A stretch of 38,296 nucleotides of DNA from Streptococcus marimammalium DSM 18627 (GCF_000380045.1 NZ_KB904361.1:1-38296); one strand, 5' to 3'; positions 1 to 9,419 are shown, counted from the first letter of the stretch. Numbers and translations are program-made. Notes: generated by a model not told the origin, from the letters alone.

Positions 1-3000
1 AACTGTTACACCGCTTCCTGTGCCTGTGAAGCTTGGAACTGGTGTGAAGGTCACTGTGCCATCTGCTGCAACAGTATAGCTTCCTTCATTTTCAATAGTC
101 TTAGTTTTACTACCGTCTTCAAAGGTCGCTGCAACAGCATCATCCATTGGAACGAGTGGGTCACCGGCACTAAAGACTGGTTGACCAGTTTGAACTTGTC
201 CTTGTTTTCCTGAAGATGTGGCGTTTTCTCCAGTTGGGGTGACGATTTCTACCGTTGGAGTATAAGTTGCAGTTACTGCTGTGCCATTCTTATCAGTAGC
301 TTGTATAGATATACTTGGAGCTGTCCCTATAAAGTATTTTTCGGGAGTAAAAACAACGGAAATTGATGCTTTATCTAAAGAATAAGTTCCAATTTTTTTA
401 CTTAATGCATCATAAACAATAACGGGTTGATTCGTAGCTTGCCCACTAGAATTCAATAAAGTGATTGATGAACTATCAATCTGGGCTTTAGGAGTCTTAG
501 CTCCTGGAATAAAATTAACTGTTTGACCAGGGTTAGCATCATTTTCATCAATAGTCAAAATAATTGGTGATGTTTGTGCTTGGCCTTGTACTCCAGTAGT
601 CTCAGAAGATCTAGATGATGGGATAATAGCTATGACAGTTGGTACATAAACACCATCCATAGTAGTAAATCCATTAATATTCTCGTTAATGTTGTCCAAA
701 CCGTTCAACGGTGTATTTGATGTCCAACCAGTTGTTTGACCATTTTTGTCTGTTGCTCTTAAGACAACACCATCGGCAGTTCCTACAAAACTTGAAACAG
801 GTGTAAAAGTAACCGTACCATCTGGAGTAACAGTGTAAGTTCCTTGTTCTTGTTTTGTGTAACTTGTTACCAGATTTCCATCTGGATCAACAATTTTAAT
901 TGCTTGGATAGTATCAATAGCATTTTCTGAGTTAAAGTCAGTCTTTAGTTTCCCATAAGCCGTGAAATTAATAGTAGTTGTTTGTGGTTCACCTTGATTT
1001 CCCGAGGTTTCTTTTCGTTCACCTTTTGGTGGGTGAATTGTTTTTATTAGAAAATCTTCTACCTCGCCAGAAGTTGCCAAATCAATTGGTAATTCAATTT
1101 CTTCCAATTTCAAAGCAATCCTAACACGAGCTCCAAGTGCTGATATTTCTGAATCAATCACTTGAGGAGTATTTTGAAAAATAAGATTAATAGGTCCATC
1201 AGTAGTAACTTCTATCATTTCAGAGGATTCATTTTCTTCAAATCTTCCATTATTATTAAAATCAATCCACCCTTTAACAAAAGCTCTATCATTTCCATTT
1301 CTATTGGCTTTAATTGAAAGAGTGTATTCTTGTTTTTCAGCTTGATGAATGACAAATGGATTGCCATCAGCAGATAATTGATTATCCCCTTCATCTTCAA
1401 CATCATTGTTATCATCTCTAACCCACGCATCACCTGTTTCTTGGGTATCTGTTTGAACTACATCAAAATCAGGTTTTTCTAAGCCAAGAAATGGAGAAGT
1501 TTCTCCTGGAGTGCTTTTAATCGCATGAGCAACATAACCATATGAAGCTGGAGCATCACCAACATCAGTCAGTAAAAATCCAAGTTGGACAGACTGTCCA
1601 CCAGAAGTATTCATGTACATTCCAACTTCTGTAGCACCTGTAGTAGCTACTATAGGAACACTATGAGAGTTTTTAGATGTTCTAACCCCTCCAAAAACTT
1701 TTGATCCAAGACCACCCGTTACTTGATCAGGATTCGCCCAGTATTTTGGCTTGAATCCAGCATTTGAAATACTAGATAAACCAGATTCAGAATTCACAGT
1801 GTATCTAACATTACTATCTCTTTGCTTGATATTAGCAATTTCCTCAAAACCTGACCCATTTGTAGTAAAAATGTTGGTCTCGTGAGGCCCGGCTTCTTCA
1901 CCATCAACCATAAGAATAGTAGCAGGAACTTCTTGTCCTTTATAAATTGCAGTTACTTTTAATTGTAACCCAACATTAAAGCCTCCTGCTTCCACACCAA
2001 AGTTCGTAAGTCTATTTCCTGTACTCAGGCCTGCTAATCTTAAATGTGACCAATTGGGATCTTGAGCTTTTAATACAACTCTTGCAGGTTGGTTTCTACG
2101 ACTCAAATTACTATTATCTGAACGATACCTATTAATAGCGTTTGGATCATAACCTTTTGTAGGATCTCCTCCTGTAAGTTCTTTATAGTAATCAGTAGAT
2201 TCAAAAGGTTTTAATCCAATGACTTCTGCTCTGACAGTAAAACCCGGAGAAATTTCTTTTTGAAAAACTGATCCAATATTAAGAGCTTTATTACCGTTAA
2301 TAACATCTACATTAGAAACATCATTATTATCAGTAAAATCAACCCAAACAATTTGTTGACTTAGCTTAACTAAGTCAAGATTTTTCTCTCTTGGTATTGT
2401 TACACCCATCTGAGCAGTTGTGTCAGATCTAAAATTTGTACCATAAGGAATAGCCTTTCCTTCATTTGAAGGACGATTCATTTTAGAAGTAGGAGGAATC
2501 TTACTTTTTTCAACAGAAAATGCTTTTGTCACTCCAGATTTTGGTTCTATAATCTGATTATCAATATTTTGAGATAATTTTGAATCTTTTAACGTTATTA
2601 TTGCTTGACTATCTTCAATAGCAACATTTTCATTCTTATCATTAAGATTATCACCTATTACTTGTTCATTTTTTTGGTTTTCAATTGAAGCTATGGTATC
2701 GGAATTTTCAGAATTTAGGACAGTCTTAGTTGAAACATCAGTTTCTTTAATAATGATAGTACTTTTTTCTAAAACATGTGAATCAATGATACTATTTTCA
2801 GCAACAATATCTTCAGAGTTGCTAAAATTATCTACAACTTCTGACCTTACTAAATCATTAGTTAAATTTTTCTCTTTATTTGATTCTATAATAGTGATTG
2901 TATTAGGCGGGTCTGCCATTTCCACAGTAGTTAGATTTTCGGTTTCTTCCGGATTACTAATTTGTATTAATGTATCATCCAAAGATGAAACTGAATCATC

Positions 3001-3123
3001 AGCTTGTACGCTACTAGAAAAAACAGCAAAAACTGTTCCAATCAAAACAGAAGCAACTCCTATTTTGAATTTTTTGATGGTAAATCTCTGCTTGCTTTCT
3101 AAATTCCTTTTTTCTTTTGACAT
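1..3123 (-). CDS. CshA-like fibrillar surface adhesin, N-terminal part (runs off left edge)
   Basis: This is a secreted, probably wall-anchored adhesin. 1041 codons are open from the ATG at 3123 to the window edge, and the C-terminus with any LPxTG is outside. A good RBS (AAGGAGAATAT) precedes the start. Residues 14-30 are a YSIRK-like signal (FTIKKFKIGVASVLIGT), with cleavage likely after VQA at 41. A Ser/Thr/Asn-rich linker and a long non-repetitive region follow. A GEVED-type domain has WIDFNNNGRF at 619-628 and ends in GEVEDF at 686-691. CshA-type repeats then begin near residues 708, 844 and 972, each opening G-x-Q-G-x-x-Q and containing YTV-x-x-DGTVTFTP-x-x-x-F. This order of signal, roughly 700-residue binding head and repeats matches S. 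gordonii CshA, whose non-repetitive region binds fibronectin. The repeats here (128-136 aa) are longer than the roughly 100 aa of S. gordonii. Ligand and total length are unknown. Confidence 0.9.
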   Translation of the reverse strand, partial: MSKEKRNLESKQRFTIKKFKIGVASVLIGTVFAVFSSSVQADDSVSSLDDTLIQISNPEETENLTTVEMADPPNTITIIESNKEKNLTNDLVRSEVVDNFSNSEDIVAENSIIDSHVLEKSTIIIKETDVSTKTVLNSENSDTIASIENQKNEQVIGDNLNDKNENVAIEDSQAIITLKDSKLSQNIDNQIIEPKSGVTKAFSVEKSKIPPTSKMNRPSNEGKAIPYGTNFRSDTTAQMGVTIPREKNLDLVKLSQQIVWVDFTDNNDVSNVDVINGNKALNIGSVFQKEISPGFTVRAEVIGLKPFESTDYYKELTGGDPTKGYDPNAINRYRSDNSNLSRRNQPARVVLKAQDPNWSHLRLAGLSTGNRLTNFGVEAGGFNVGLQLKVTAIYKGQEVPATILMVDGEEAGPHETNIFTTNGSGFEEIANIKQRDSNVRYTVNSESGLSSISNAGFKPKYWANPDQVTGGLGSKVFGGVRTSKNSHSVPIVATTGATEVGMYMNTSGGQSVQLGFLLTDVGDAPASYGYVAHAIKSTPGETSPFLGLEKPDFDVVQTDTQETGDAWVRDDNNDVEDEGDNQLSADGNPFVIHQAEKQEYTLSIKANRNGNDRAFVKGWIDFNNNGRFEENESSEMIEVTTDGPINLIFQNTPQVIDSEISALGARVRIALKLEEIELPIDLATSGEVEDFLIKTIHPPKGERKETSGNQGEPQTTTINFTAYGKLKTDFNSENAIDTIQAIKIVDPDGNLVTSYTKQEQGTYTVTPDGTVTFTPVSSFVGTADGVVLRATDKNGQTTGWTSNTPLNGLDNINENINGFTTMDGVYVPTVIAIIPSSRSSETTGVQGQAQTSPIILTIDENDANPGQTVNFIPGAKTPKAQIDSSSITLLNSSGQATNQPVIVYDALSKKIGTYSLDKASISVVFTPEKYFIGTAPSISIQATDKNGTAVTATYTPTVEIVTPTGENATSSGKQGQVQTGQPVFSAGDPLVPMDDAVAATFEDGSKTKTIENEGSYTVAADGTVTFTPVPSFTGTGSGVTV

Positions 3124-3170
3124 ATATTCTCCTTAAATTAAAAATGCTCAAAGATACTAATATCATAACA

Positions 3171-3199
3171 AGTATAGGCTTTATGAAAGTATTTGTCAA
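3171..3199 (-). promoter_or_regulatory. Promoter of the CshA-like adhesin gene
   Basis: On the minus strand, TTGACA (3199-3194), a 17-nt spacer and TATACT (3176-3171) form a near-consensus SigA promoter. The leader to the ATG at 3123 is about 40 nt. Confidence 0.75.
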
Positions 3200-3560
3200 T
3201 TAGTCTTTGTTAAATAATTAATCATTATAATTGATTTTATTCACTACTAAAATTTTTAAAAAACCTTTCATCTAATCAAATTTATGAAATATTTATTAGT
3301 AAAGTAACCCTCTAGTATCTTTCTATATTATAAAAAAAATAATAATCTAACTTTAAAAAATCCTTTATTTTTTCTTGCTTAATATAATTAATTTTTTCTT
3401 TTCTATGATTGAGAGATTGTTTTGCGTTATAAAAATAAAAAGTTATGAATAAAATATTCTTGATAAAATTAAAATATTTTTTTATCAAAATAATATCAAT
3501 TATAAAACTTTTCATCCCTCTTTAATGATATCAAAGTAATAATCAATCATTAATTAATGA
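3200..3560. other. AT-rich intergenic stretch without a supported gene
   Basis: This very AT-rich region lies between the adhesin promoter and the pepV terminator. A 67-codon minus-strand reading frame (3515-3312) has a composition typical of random AT-rich DNA (Ile/Lys/Phe/Tyr-rich) and resembles no family I know. I see no clear gene here. Confidence 0.5.
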
Positions 3561-3594
3561 AAAAACTCTTTGCTTCTATTAAAAGCAAAGAGTT
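3560..3594 (-). terminator. Rho-independent terminator of pepV
   Basis: A perfect 12-bp stem (3564-3575 with 3583-3594, 7-nt loop) lies 28 bp after the pepV stop. On the minus strand it is followed by TTTT. Confidence 0.8.
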
Positions 3595-3621
3595 AAGAAT
3601 TAGACTATTATTTATTGTATT

Positions 3622-5031
3622 TTATTTGATGAGCTCATAAATAGCTTCAGCATAGATAGCAGCTGCTCTGTATAAATCCTCTACATCAGTAAATTCATTG
3701 GCTTGATGCATAGTATTTTCATAGCCAGGAAACATAGCACCATAGGCAACACCACGCTTGAGAAGACGACCAAAAGTACCACCACCAATAATTTTTTCTT
3801 CACCTTTTAAGCCAGTATGTTTTTCATAAACTTTTAACAAGGTAGCAACAAGTGGATCATCCATTGGCACATAGTGTGGTACATGCCCATGTTCTGATAT
3901 AGTCACCTTTTCAACTCCAGAAAGCTTCTCAAGTGTTTCTTTAATCTTTTGTGGGGTTGTACCTTGAGGATAACGCATGTTTAAAGCAATAGTATTATCA
4001 TTAGACATTTCATCAAAATTGAAAACACCAGCATTCATCGTTAATTCACCCATCTTTTCATCAGTATAGGCAATACCAACTTTTTCTCCATAGTAATCTT
4101 TATGAAGAACTTTATCAATCAAGGTCAAAAAGGCTTTTGCAGGGCCGTCAAAATCAAAATTAGCAATAAAACGCGCTAAGTATGTTGCACCGTTGATTCC
4201 TACTTGTGGAGACATACCATGAGCAGATTTACCAACCACACTAATTAAAATTTTACCGTTTTCTTCGGTCACTGTTCCAGAAATTTCAGGATTTTCTGCC
4301 ACATATTTGTCAAAAGCAGATTTTGTCTCAATAAGTGTCAAGTTACCTGAAATAGCAGCTGTAGCAGATTCAGGAACCATATTTTCGCGCAGCCCACCTT
4401 TAAAGCTATGGAGAATAAGATTTCCTGAATTCTTGCCAGAAAAATGGAGGTATTCTGTGATATTTCCTTTTTCACCGTTGATGATTGGAAATTCAGCATC
4501 TGGAGAAAAACCAAAGTCAGGTAATTTTTGGTCATTATGTTTGAAATAATAATCCATATCTCCCCAGCCAGACTCTTCATCAGTTCCAACGATAAAACGA
4601 ACTTTTTTAGAGACCGGAAGAGCCAAGTCTTTAATTATTTTTAGACCATAGTAACACGCCATTGTAGGGCCTTTATCATCAGATGAGCCACGCGCATAGA
4701 GTTTACCATCTTTAATAACTGGATTATAGGGATCTGTTTCCCAGTCACTCCCTGCTGGCACAACATCTAGATGGGCAAAAATACCTAAAACTTCATCACC
4801 TTCACCATATTCAAATTGACCCGCATAATTGTCAATATTTTTAGTGGTATAACCGTCACGCTCAGCCATTTCTAAAAAATGGTTAAGTGCATTAACAGGG
4901 CCTGGTCCAAAAGGATGAGAGGTATCTGCTTTATCATCCTCACGCTCAGACTTAATTCTTAGTAAGTCGATTAAATCTTTCATCATACTATCACGACGTT
5001 TTGCTACTTCTTGTTTAAAATCTACAGTCAT
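3622..5031 (-). CDS. pepV: Xaa-His dipeptidase PepV (M20 metallopeptidase)
   Basis: Cytoplasmic dinuclear zinc dipeptidase that hydrolyses dipeptides, including carnosine-like beta-Ala dipeptides, as part of peptide nitrogen use. The 469 residues match the PepV family length. Visible M20 elements are the AHLDVVP motif (H87, D89), SSDDKGP (bridging D119), GTDEESG (catalytic E152, ligand E153), SPDAEFP (D178) and a late His in NTMHQANE, as in the lactobacillus PepV structure. A lid/dimerisation domain should lie in about residues 190-380. It starts 9 bp after the stop of the upstream nitroreductase gene, so the two are probably co-transcribed. No anomaly seen. Confidence 0.95.
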   Translation of the reverse strand: MTVDFKQEVAKRRDSMMKDLIDLLRIKSEREDDKADTSHPFGPGPVNALNHFLEMAERDGYTTKNIDNYAGQFEYGEGDEVLGIFAHLDVVPAGSDWETDPYNPVIKDGKLYARGSSDDKGPTMACYYGLKIIKDLALPVSKKVRFIVGTDEESGWGDMDYYFKHNDQKLPDFGFSPDAEFPIINGEKGNITEYLHFSGKNSGNLILHSFKGGLRENMVPESATAAISGNLTLIETKSAFDKYVAENPEISGTVTEENGKILISVVGKSAHGMSPQVGINGATYLARFIANFDFDGPAKAFLTLIDKVLHKDYYGEKVGIAYTDEKMGELTMNAGVFNFDEMSNDNTIALNMRYPQGTTPQKIKETLEKLSGVEKVTISEHGHVPHYVPMDDPLVATLLKVYEKHTGLKGEEKIIGGGTFGRLLKRGVAYGAMFPGYENTMHQANEFTDVEDLYRAAAIYAEAIYELIK

Positions 5032-5040
5032 TATGTCTCC

Positions 5041-5643
5041 TTATCTTTTTTCAATTAATTCATCTACAGGTATACGGAAATTAGCTTCTAGTTTTTCATC
5101 GCAATAGCCAACACTTAAGACAATTTCAGGTCTAAATCTTGGATCAATTCCCAAAACTTCATTAGCTTTTGATTTGTCAAATCCCATTAAAATATTTGAA
5201 CCAATTCCTTGGTCGGTTAAGGCTAAGGCAAGGTTCATCGTCACTAGACCAATATTAAAGGATAGAAATTCTCCTTTTGTTTTTTGATCATATTTTTCAA
5301 GTATTTTTGGATAGACAGTAACGTAATTGCTCAGTTGCTCATCAGAAATTTTGTTGACAGCAAAACGAGCAATCTTTCTAGCACGTTTAAAAAGGTCAGT
5401 ATCACTAAAAATGACAATGGCACACTGTGCTTCATTAATTTGTTTGACATTACGACCAAGCATAATATCTGCAAGTTCATTTTTCTTTTCTTTTACAATA
5501 ACAAATTTCCATGGTTGAATATTAAAAGCACTTGGTGCCAAAGTGGCAATCTCAATAGCTGTTCTCACATCACCTAAATCAACAAATTTGTCGTTGAAAG
5601 AGCGAATGGCGTGACGCTTTTTGTTCAATTCTAGGAATTTCAT
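5041..5643 (-). CDS. Nitroreductase family FMN oxidoreductase
   Basis: A 200-residue flavin-dependent NAD(P)H oxidoreductase of the nitroreductase fold, normally a homodimer. The N-terminal KRHAIRSF is the FMN phosphate-binding arginine motif, APSAFNIQPWKFVIV is the second conserved FMN-contact block, and IGSNILMGF lies in the C-terminal half. The natural substrate cannot be read from the sequence; relatives reduce nitroaromatics, quinones or flavins. The RBS AGAAAGGAAGA precedes the ATG. It is first in a two-gene unit with pepV and has a palindromic element in its promoter region (5699-5737). Confidence 0.88.
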   Translation of the reverse strand: MKFLELNKKRHAIRSFNDKFVDLGDVRTAIEIATLAPSAFNIQPWKFVIVKEKKNELADIMLGRNVKQINEAQCAIVIFSDTDLFKRARKIARFAVNKISDEQLSNYVTVYPKILEKYDQKTKGEFLSFNIGLVTMNLALALTDQGIGSNILMGFDKSKANEVLGIDPRFRPEIVLSVGYCDEKLEANFRIPVDELIEKR

Positions 5644-5698
5644 GTTCTTCCTTTCTAATGATGTTAATAATAATATTTTATCATTTTTTACAAAGGAT

Positions 5699-5737
5699 TT
5701 CAGTAATTGACAAAATTATATTTAATGAATTACTGAA
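5699..5737. promoter_or_regulatory. Perfect 10-bp inverted repeat upstream of the nitroreductase gene
   Basis: TTCAGTAATT (5699-5708) and AATTACTGAA (5728-5737) are exact inverted copies 19 nt apart. On the minus strand the proximal arm overlaps a weak -35 (CTGAAA) placed 17 nt before TAAAAT. No T-run follows in the uvrC direction, so it looks more like an operator pair than a terminator. Confidence 0.45.
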
Positions 5738-5757
5738 GATAATCCCTATTAATCCAA

Positions 5758-7542
5758 TTATTTTGGAATGTCTTCTTTTTGTAATTCTTCCAAAAGCATT
5801 TTTGCTACCTTTTTAGGGATACCAAGCATGACAATCTCTTCAATACTAGCTTCTTTTATCTTGGTCATACTTTTAAAAGTTTTAAGTAGTTTTTGTTTTC
5901 TTTTGGGGCCAAGTCCTACGATACCATCTAATTTTGAAGAAAAGGAATTCTTACTACGAACTTGCCTATGAAAGGTTATAGCAAATCGGTGAACTTCATC
6001 TTGAAGGCGATGAAGAAGAAAAAACTCTTTAGAATTTCGCTTTAGATTTATTACTTGTAAGGGATCACCAAATAGTAATTCATGGGTTTGATGCTTATCA
6101 TTTTTTTTGAGACCAGCAACTGGAATCGTTAATTCAAGTTCCTTTAGCACCTCCTTAGCAACGGTCATTTGCCCTTGTCCTCCATCAACAATAATTAAAT
6201 CAGGTTGAGCTAGTCCTTCATTTTTTAAACGACTGTATCGTCTTTTAATCACTTCTTTCATTGAAGCATAATCATCTGGCCCATTGACTGTTTTAATCTT
6301 GTACTTACGATAGTCTTTTTTGCTTGGCTTACCATCAATAAAAACCACCATCGCTGAAACAGGACTCGTTCCCATAATATTCGAGTTATCAAAAGCTTCA
6401 ATATGATGAGGAGTAGCAATGTTTAATTTTTTCCCAAGATTTTCAATCGACCCTTTTGTTTTTTTTATATCTTTTTCTAAAAGGTCAAATTTTTGTTGGA
6501 GATTCATCTCAGCATTTTTTGTTGCCAAATTAACCAACTGCTTTTTTTCCCCTCGTAGTGGTTTAACCACCTTACTTGAAACCAGGGCTGAAACCATTGT
6601 TTCATCAATATTTTGAGGAATAAAAATTTCTTTGGGTACTAGATGCTTATTTTCTTGATAGAATTGACCGATATAGGTTAAGAAATCATCCTCAGGTTCA
6701 TTGTAGTAAGGAAATAGATTGACATCTCTTTCAATCAATTTCCCTTGTCTTACAAAGAAAACTTGTACACACATCCACCCCTTATCAATTGCATAAGCAA
6801 AGATATCACGATCAAGCATATCTTGGTGCATAATTCGTTGCTTGGTTCTTAGTGTGGCAATTGCTTGAATAAGATTACGATACTCCGCTGCTCTTTCAAA
6901 TTCTAATGTCTTAGCAGCTGATTGCATTTTTTCTTTAATTTGATTGACAATCTTATCATCTTTTCCATTGAGAAAATGTTTAACATCATTTGCCATAGCC
7001 ATAAAAAATGCCTTATCAACACGACAAATGGTATGAGCCATACACTGTCCTAAGTGATAATAAAAACATATTTTTGCTGGTGGATTACTACATTTTTTGA
7101 AAGGGAAAATCCGATCCAACATTTTTTTTATATCGTTAGCTGCTCCTGAATCTGGATAGGGACCAAAATAGCGACCCCCATCTTTTTTCACTTGGCGAGT
7201 TATAATAATTCTAGGATAATCTTCGTTAGTTATCTTGATAAAAGGATACGATTTATCATCCCTCAAGCGAATATTATATTTGGGCTTGTTTTCTTGAATG
7301 AGATTAATTTCAAGTAGGAGGGCTTCCGTGTTTGAATTAGTGACAATAAACTCAAAATCATCTATCTCAGAAACAAGCATTTCTGTCTTGGTGTCATGAC
7401 TTCCTCTAAAATAAGAACGGACACGATTACGAAGATTTTTAGCTTTACCGACATAAATAATCTGACCATTTTTATTCTTATGAAGATAACAACCCGGATT
7501 ATCGGGCAATAATTCTAATTTGTGTTTAATACGTTCATTCAT
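5758..7542 (-). CDS. uvrC: Excinuclease ABC subunit C
   Basis: UvrC makes the dual incisions flanking lesions bound by UvrA-UvrB in nucleotide excision repair. The 594 residues begin [20 protein letters not shown], as in other streptococcal UvrC. The order is GIY-YIG nuclease ([21 protein letters not shown], about 18-40), a Cys-containing linker, a UVR motif ([21 protein letters not shown], about 200-220), an RNase H-like endonuclease ([12 protein letters not shown], later IIVDGGQGQ) and a C-terminal double HhH ([12 protein letters not shown]). A start nine codons upstream (7569) lies inside the preceding terminator hairpin and is unlikely. The chosen ATG has no Shine-Dalgarno and lies 6 nt after an extended -10 box. 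Confidence 0.95.
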   Translation of the reverse strand: MNERIKHKLELLPDNPGCYLHKNKNGQIIYVGKAKNLRNRVRSYFRGSHDTKTEMLVSEIDDFEFIVTNSNTEALLLEINLIQENKPKYNIRLRDDKSYPFIKITNEDYPRIIITRQVKKDGGRYFGPYPDSGAANDIKKMLDRIFPFKKCSNPPAKICFYYHLGQCMAHTICRVDKAFFMAMANDVKHFLNGKDDKIVNQIKEKMQSAAKTLEFERAAEYRNLIQAIATLRTKQRIMHQDMLDRDIFAYAIDKGWMCVQVFFVRQGKLIERDVNLFPYYNEPEDDFLTYIGQFYQENKHLVPKEIFIPQNIDETMVSALVSSKVVKPLRGEKKQLVNLATKNAEMNLQQKFDLLEKDIKKTKGSIENLGKKLNIATPHHIEAFDNSNIMGTSPVSAMVVFIDGKPSKKDYRKYKIKTVNGPDDYASMKEVIKRRYSRLKNEGLAQPDLIIVDGGQGQMTVAKEVLKELELTIPVAGLKKNDKHQTHELLFGDPLQVINLKRNSKEFFLLHRLQDEVHRFAITFHRQVRSKNSFSSKLDGIVGLGPKRKQKLLKTFKSMTKIKEASIEEIVMLGIPKKVAKMLLEELQKEDIPK

Positions 7543-7548
7543 AATTTT

Positions 7549-7557
7549 ATTATAACA
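7549..7557 (-). promoter_or_regulatory. Extended -10 promoter of uvrC
   Basis: TGTTATAAT on the minus strand (7557-7549) ends 6 nt before the uvrC ATG and directly follows the T-run of the upstream terminator. No good -35 is visible. Transcription would start at or next to the start codon. Confidence 0.6.
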
Positions 7558-7577
7558 AAAAAGGAGCAAATGCTCCC
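7557..7577 (-). terminator. Short rho-independent terminator after the HAD gene
   Basis: On the minus strand the hairpin GGAGC-ATTT-GCTCC is followed by TTTTTT, about 15 nt after the HAD stop codon. Confidence 0.65.
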
Positions 7578-7591
7578 AAATAGACTATGGT

Positions 7592-8287
7592 TTATTCAAT
7601 ATTTAAAACCACACTTAGCAATTCTTTCATGTTTTTAATTTCAAAAGTTGGTTTAATCTCTAGTGTGTTTACTTTATTATCAGGGTTATACCAAACAGTA
7701 TCAATGCCTGCTTCTATACCTCCTTTAATGTCGGCTAAAAGATTATCCCCAATCACAAGAGCCTCATGAGCTTTAAATTCTTCAATAGCTCCTTCTACAT
7801 AGTTAAAAAAAGCAATATCAGGCTTATGATGACCGATTTTGTCTGAAATAAATACCTGTTTAAAATAATGACTAATCGGTGAATGATTGAGTCGATTTTC
7901 TTGAATGGTGGTAATGCCATTAGTCACTGCATAAAGTTGAAAATTTTCTTTGCTTAGTCTCTCTAATAAACTTGGCACAAAAGGATAAACATCGCCTTGT
8001 TGACCAAGATAGTACTCATAACGTCTTGCCCAGAAAAGACCATCTTCTATACGATTAAAATAAGCAAATAAATTGGCAAAACGTGTTTTAACCAAAACTT
8101 CTTTTGTGATTTCTTTTTTTGATAAAGACTCCCACATTGCCTTATTCATCGGTTTATAATAAGCTATATAAGAAGAAATTTCAGAGACATTAGCTTCTTT
8201 TAATAGTAAGGTCAAAGCTTTTTCTTCAGCCAATTCAAAATCAAACAGGGTGTGGTCTAAATCGAAGAGAAGATACTTATAATACAA
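7592..8287 (-). CDS. YjjG-type HAD phosphatase (noncanonical pyrimidine nucleotidase family)
   Basis: Cytoplasmic haloacid dehalogenase phosphatase. Motif I is YLLFDLDHTLF at the N-terminus (nucleophile and acid/base Asp), motif II is YAVTNG, motif III is the Lys in HKPDIAFF, and motif IV is VIGDNLLADIKGG. The residues between motif I and II form a helical C1 cap. This pattern and the length (231 aa) fit the YjjG/YfnB group, some of which dephosphorylate noncanonical pyrimidine nucleotides; the substrate here is inferred. I choose a TTG start at 8287 (LYYKYLLFDLD) because AAAGGA lies about 9 nt upstream and homologues begin at this point. A longer frame to 8362 adds 25 atypical residues. Confidence 0.82.
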   Translation of the reverse strand: MYYKYLLFDLDHTLFDFELAEEKALTLLLKEANVSEISSYIAYYKPMNKAMWESLSKKEITKEVLVKTRFANLFAYFNRIEDGLFWARRYEYYLGQQGDVYPFVPSLLERLSKENFQLYAVTNGITTIQENRLNHSPISHYFKQVFISDKIGHHKPDIAFFNYVEGAIEEFKAHEALVIGDNLLADIKGGIEAGIDTVWYNPDNKVNTLEIKPTFEIKNMKELLSVVLNIE

Positions 8288-8386
8288 TTTGTGAATTTTC
8301 CTTTCTAGGGTACAAAGAGTCAAAAAGGGGAAAATCATCTCCTTTGAACTTATTGATTTCATTATAACACAGATGAAAGAAAAGTA

Positions 8387-8840
8387 TTAAGCTTTCAATA
8401 AATTATCTTTATGATCCCACCTAGAGTAATTTATTTTATGAGATACGTCAATATTTGGAACTAAACGTATTAAATCTTCGAAAGTATCAGGATCATTGGA
8501 TATAGCTTGTTGAAGCATCGCTCTTGGAACTTCCTCCTCTCCCAGGTATAAGGGAACAACATTATAGTAAATACGTAAATGCCCATCTCTATTTTTTTTG
8601 GATTTTAGTGCATTCGAAATCAAATTCTCTGTTAGCGAAAAATCCACCCATTGTTGTCTTGAGGGCTAAATACTGTCTTATTAGACCATTTTGATTGAGG
8701 AAATATATTGTTAAGATTACTAGGTTTTGAATTAAAGTCTTTCATATTATGTACTAATTGATAACCAATAACATGCCCTGTGTTAAAATTGATTTTGGGT
8801 ATTTAGAGGACCTACTTCTCCTTTAAACCTCAATGCCTTT
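8387..8840 (-). pseudogene. Frameshifted remnant of a DNA/RNA non-specific endonuclease
   Basis: Three overlapping frames together read as the C-terminal half of a streptococcal DNase/NucA-like nuclease. First comes FKGEVGPLNTQNQF (around 8780-8830), then after a shift NTGHVIGYQLVHN with SNLNNIFPQSKWSN (around 8650-8780), then after a second shift near 8650 LRIYYNVVPLYLGEEEVPR and VPNIDVSHKINY (8647-8387). The GH-x-IGY catalytic His block, the Q-x-x-WSN block, the YYxVxPLY-x-x-x-x-VPR strand and VPN-x-x-x-x-x-x-INY follow the order of Sda1/Spd-type DNases as I remember them. The last segment is open as 86 codons from GTG 8647 but is unlikely to be expressed alone. No signal peptide or LXG domain is preserved, so secreted DNase and T7SS/polymorphic nuclease toxin cannot be told apart. 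Confidence 0.7.
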
Positions 8841-9179
8841 TAAAGTATCAAGTAACAGTAAAGCACTACCTCCAGATGATAGGTTTCCTGTAACTAAATT
8901 CTTTGCAAATTCATCCTTCTTAAATATCTGACCATTAAGAATATCATCTTCTAAATTAACAAAGGTAGGTAATCTAAAACACCCCTTCTTATAAAAAGGC
9001 ACTAAATCATCAAAATTACTAAAACCAATTTTTTCAAGTAATCGAGTATCTGATAAGATTGAACCAATCTCTTCCAAACTAGGATAAGGATTTTCTTCCA
9101 TAAAATTAATTCTCCATCCTTCTTTCCTCACATAATAATAGTATGATCCTGAAAAGACAACATCTTGACAAATTCCCAA
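8823..9179 (-). CDS. Hypothetical protein, possibly a gene remnant
   Basis: An open frame of up to 118 codons that I do not recognise. It is acidic, and the part from the internal Met at 9101 (MEENPYPSLEEIGSILSDTR) looks like real protein. Just upstream, other frames give protein-like text (YGISSRLDWEF around 9180-9220), and that text would continue into CQDVVFSGSYYYYVRKEGW only through a frameshift. The stop at 8823 abuts the nuclease remnant. It may be a decayed immunity gene or a mid-region of the same toxin module. The TTG start has no convincing RBS. Confidence 0.4.
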   Translation of the reverse strand: MGICQDVVFSGSYYYYVRKEGWRINFMEENPYPSLEEIGSILSDTRLLEKIGFSNFDDLVPFYKKGCFRLPTFVNLEDDILNGQIFKKDEFAKNLVTGNLSSGGSALLLLDTLKGIEV

Positions 9180-9390
9180 TCAAGACGACTAGAAATTCCA
9201 TAAAGTACCTCATTTGGGCATCATAACTGGTCACCTGCTCCTTATGATTGGTGGGAAATCTAGCCTGACCTGCTACCCTTCGTTTTATGAATTTGAGTCT
9301 TTCTGCTTTATTAGAGTGAACAGTTACTTCTATAGTAATAATTTTTTCATTTAAGCTGACCTTTCTAGAAATCTACAATATAATTATATC
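9180..9390 (-). pseudogene. Decayed coding fragment upstream of 9179
   Basis: On the minus strand from about 9362 one frame reads VSLNEKIITIEVTVHSNKA and on to RRVAGQARFPTNHKEQV. Another frame near 9215 reads NEVLYGISSRLDWEF. Both look like protein rather than noise but are not joined in one frame, and no ATG with an RBS opens them. A TATAAT at 9388-9383 could be a relict promoter. I cannot assign a family. Confidence 0.35.
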
Positions 9391-9419
9391 AAGTTGTGCA
9401 GAAATTACTAAGGATATAT

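Noticed and set aside
2693..3136. 147-codon plus-strand frame antisense to the adhesin N-terminus
   Set aside because: A shadow of the adhesin gene, which has a clear signal peptide, RBS and promoter on the other strand.
3312..3515. 67-codon minus-strand reading frame upstream of the adhesin region
   Set aside because: Very AT-rich with composition expected by chance, no RBS, and it lies between a promoter and a terminator.
7543..7569. Nine-codon N-terminal extension of uvrC
   Set aside because: The upstream ATG lies inside the preceding terminator hairpin and the added residues are absent from UvrC homologues.
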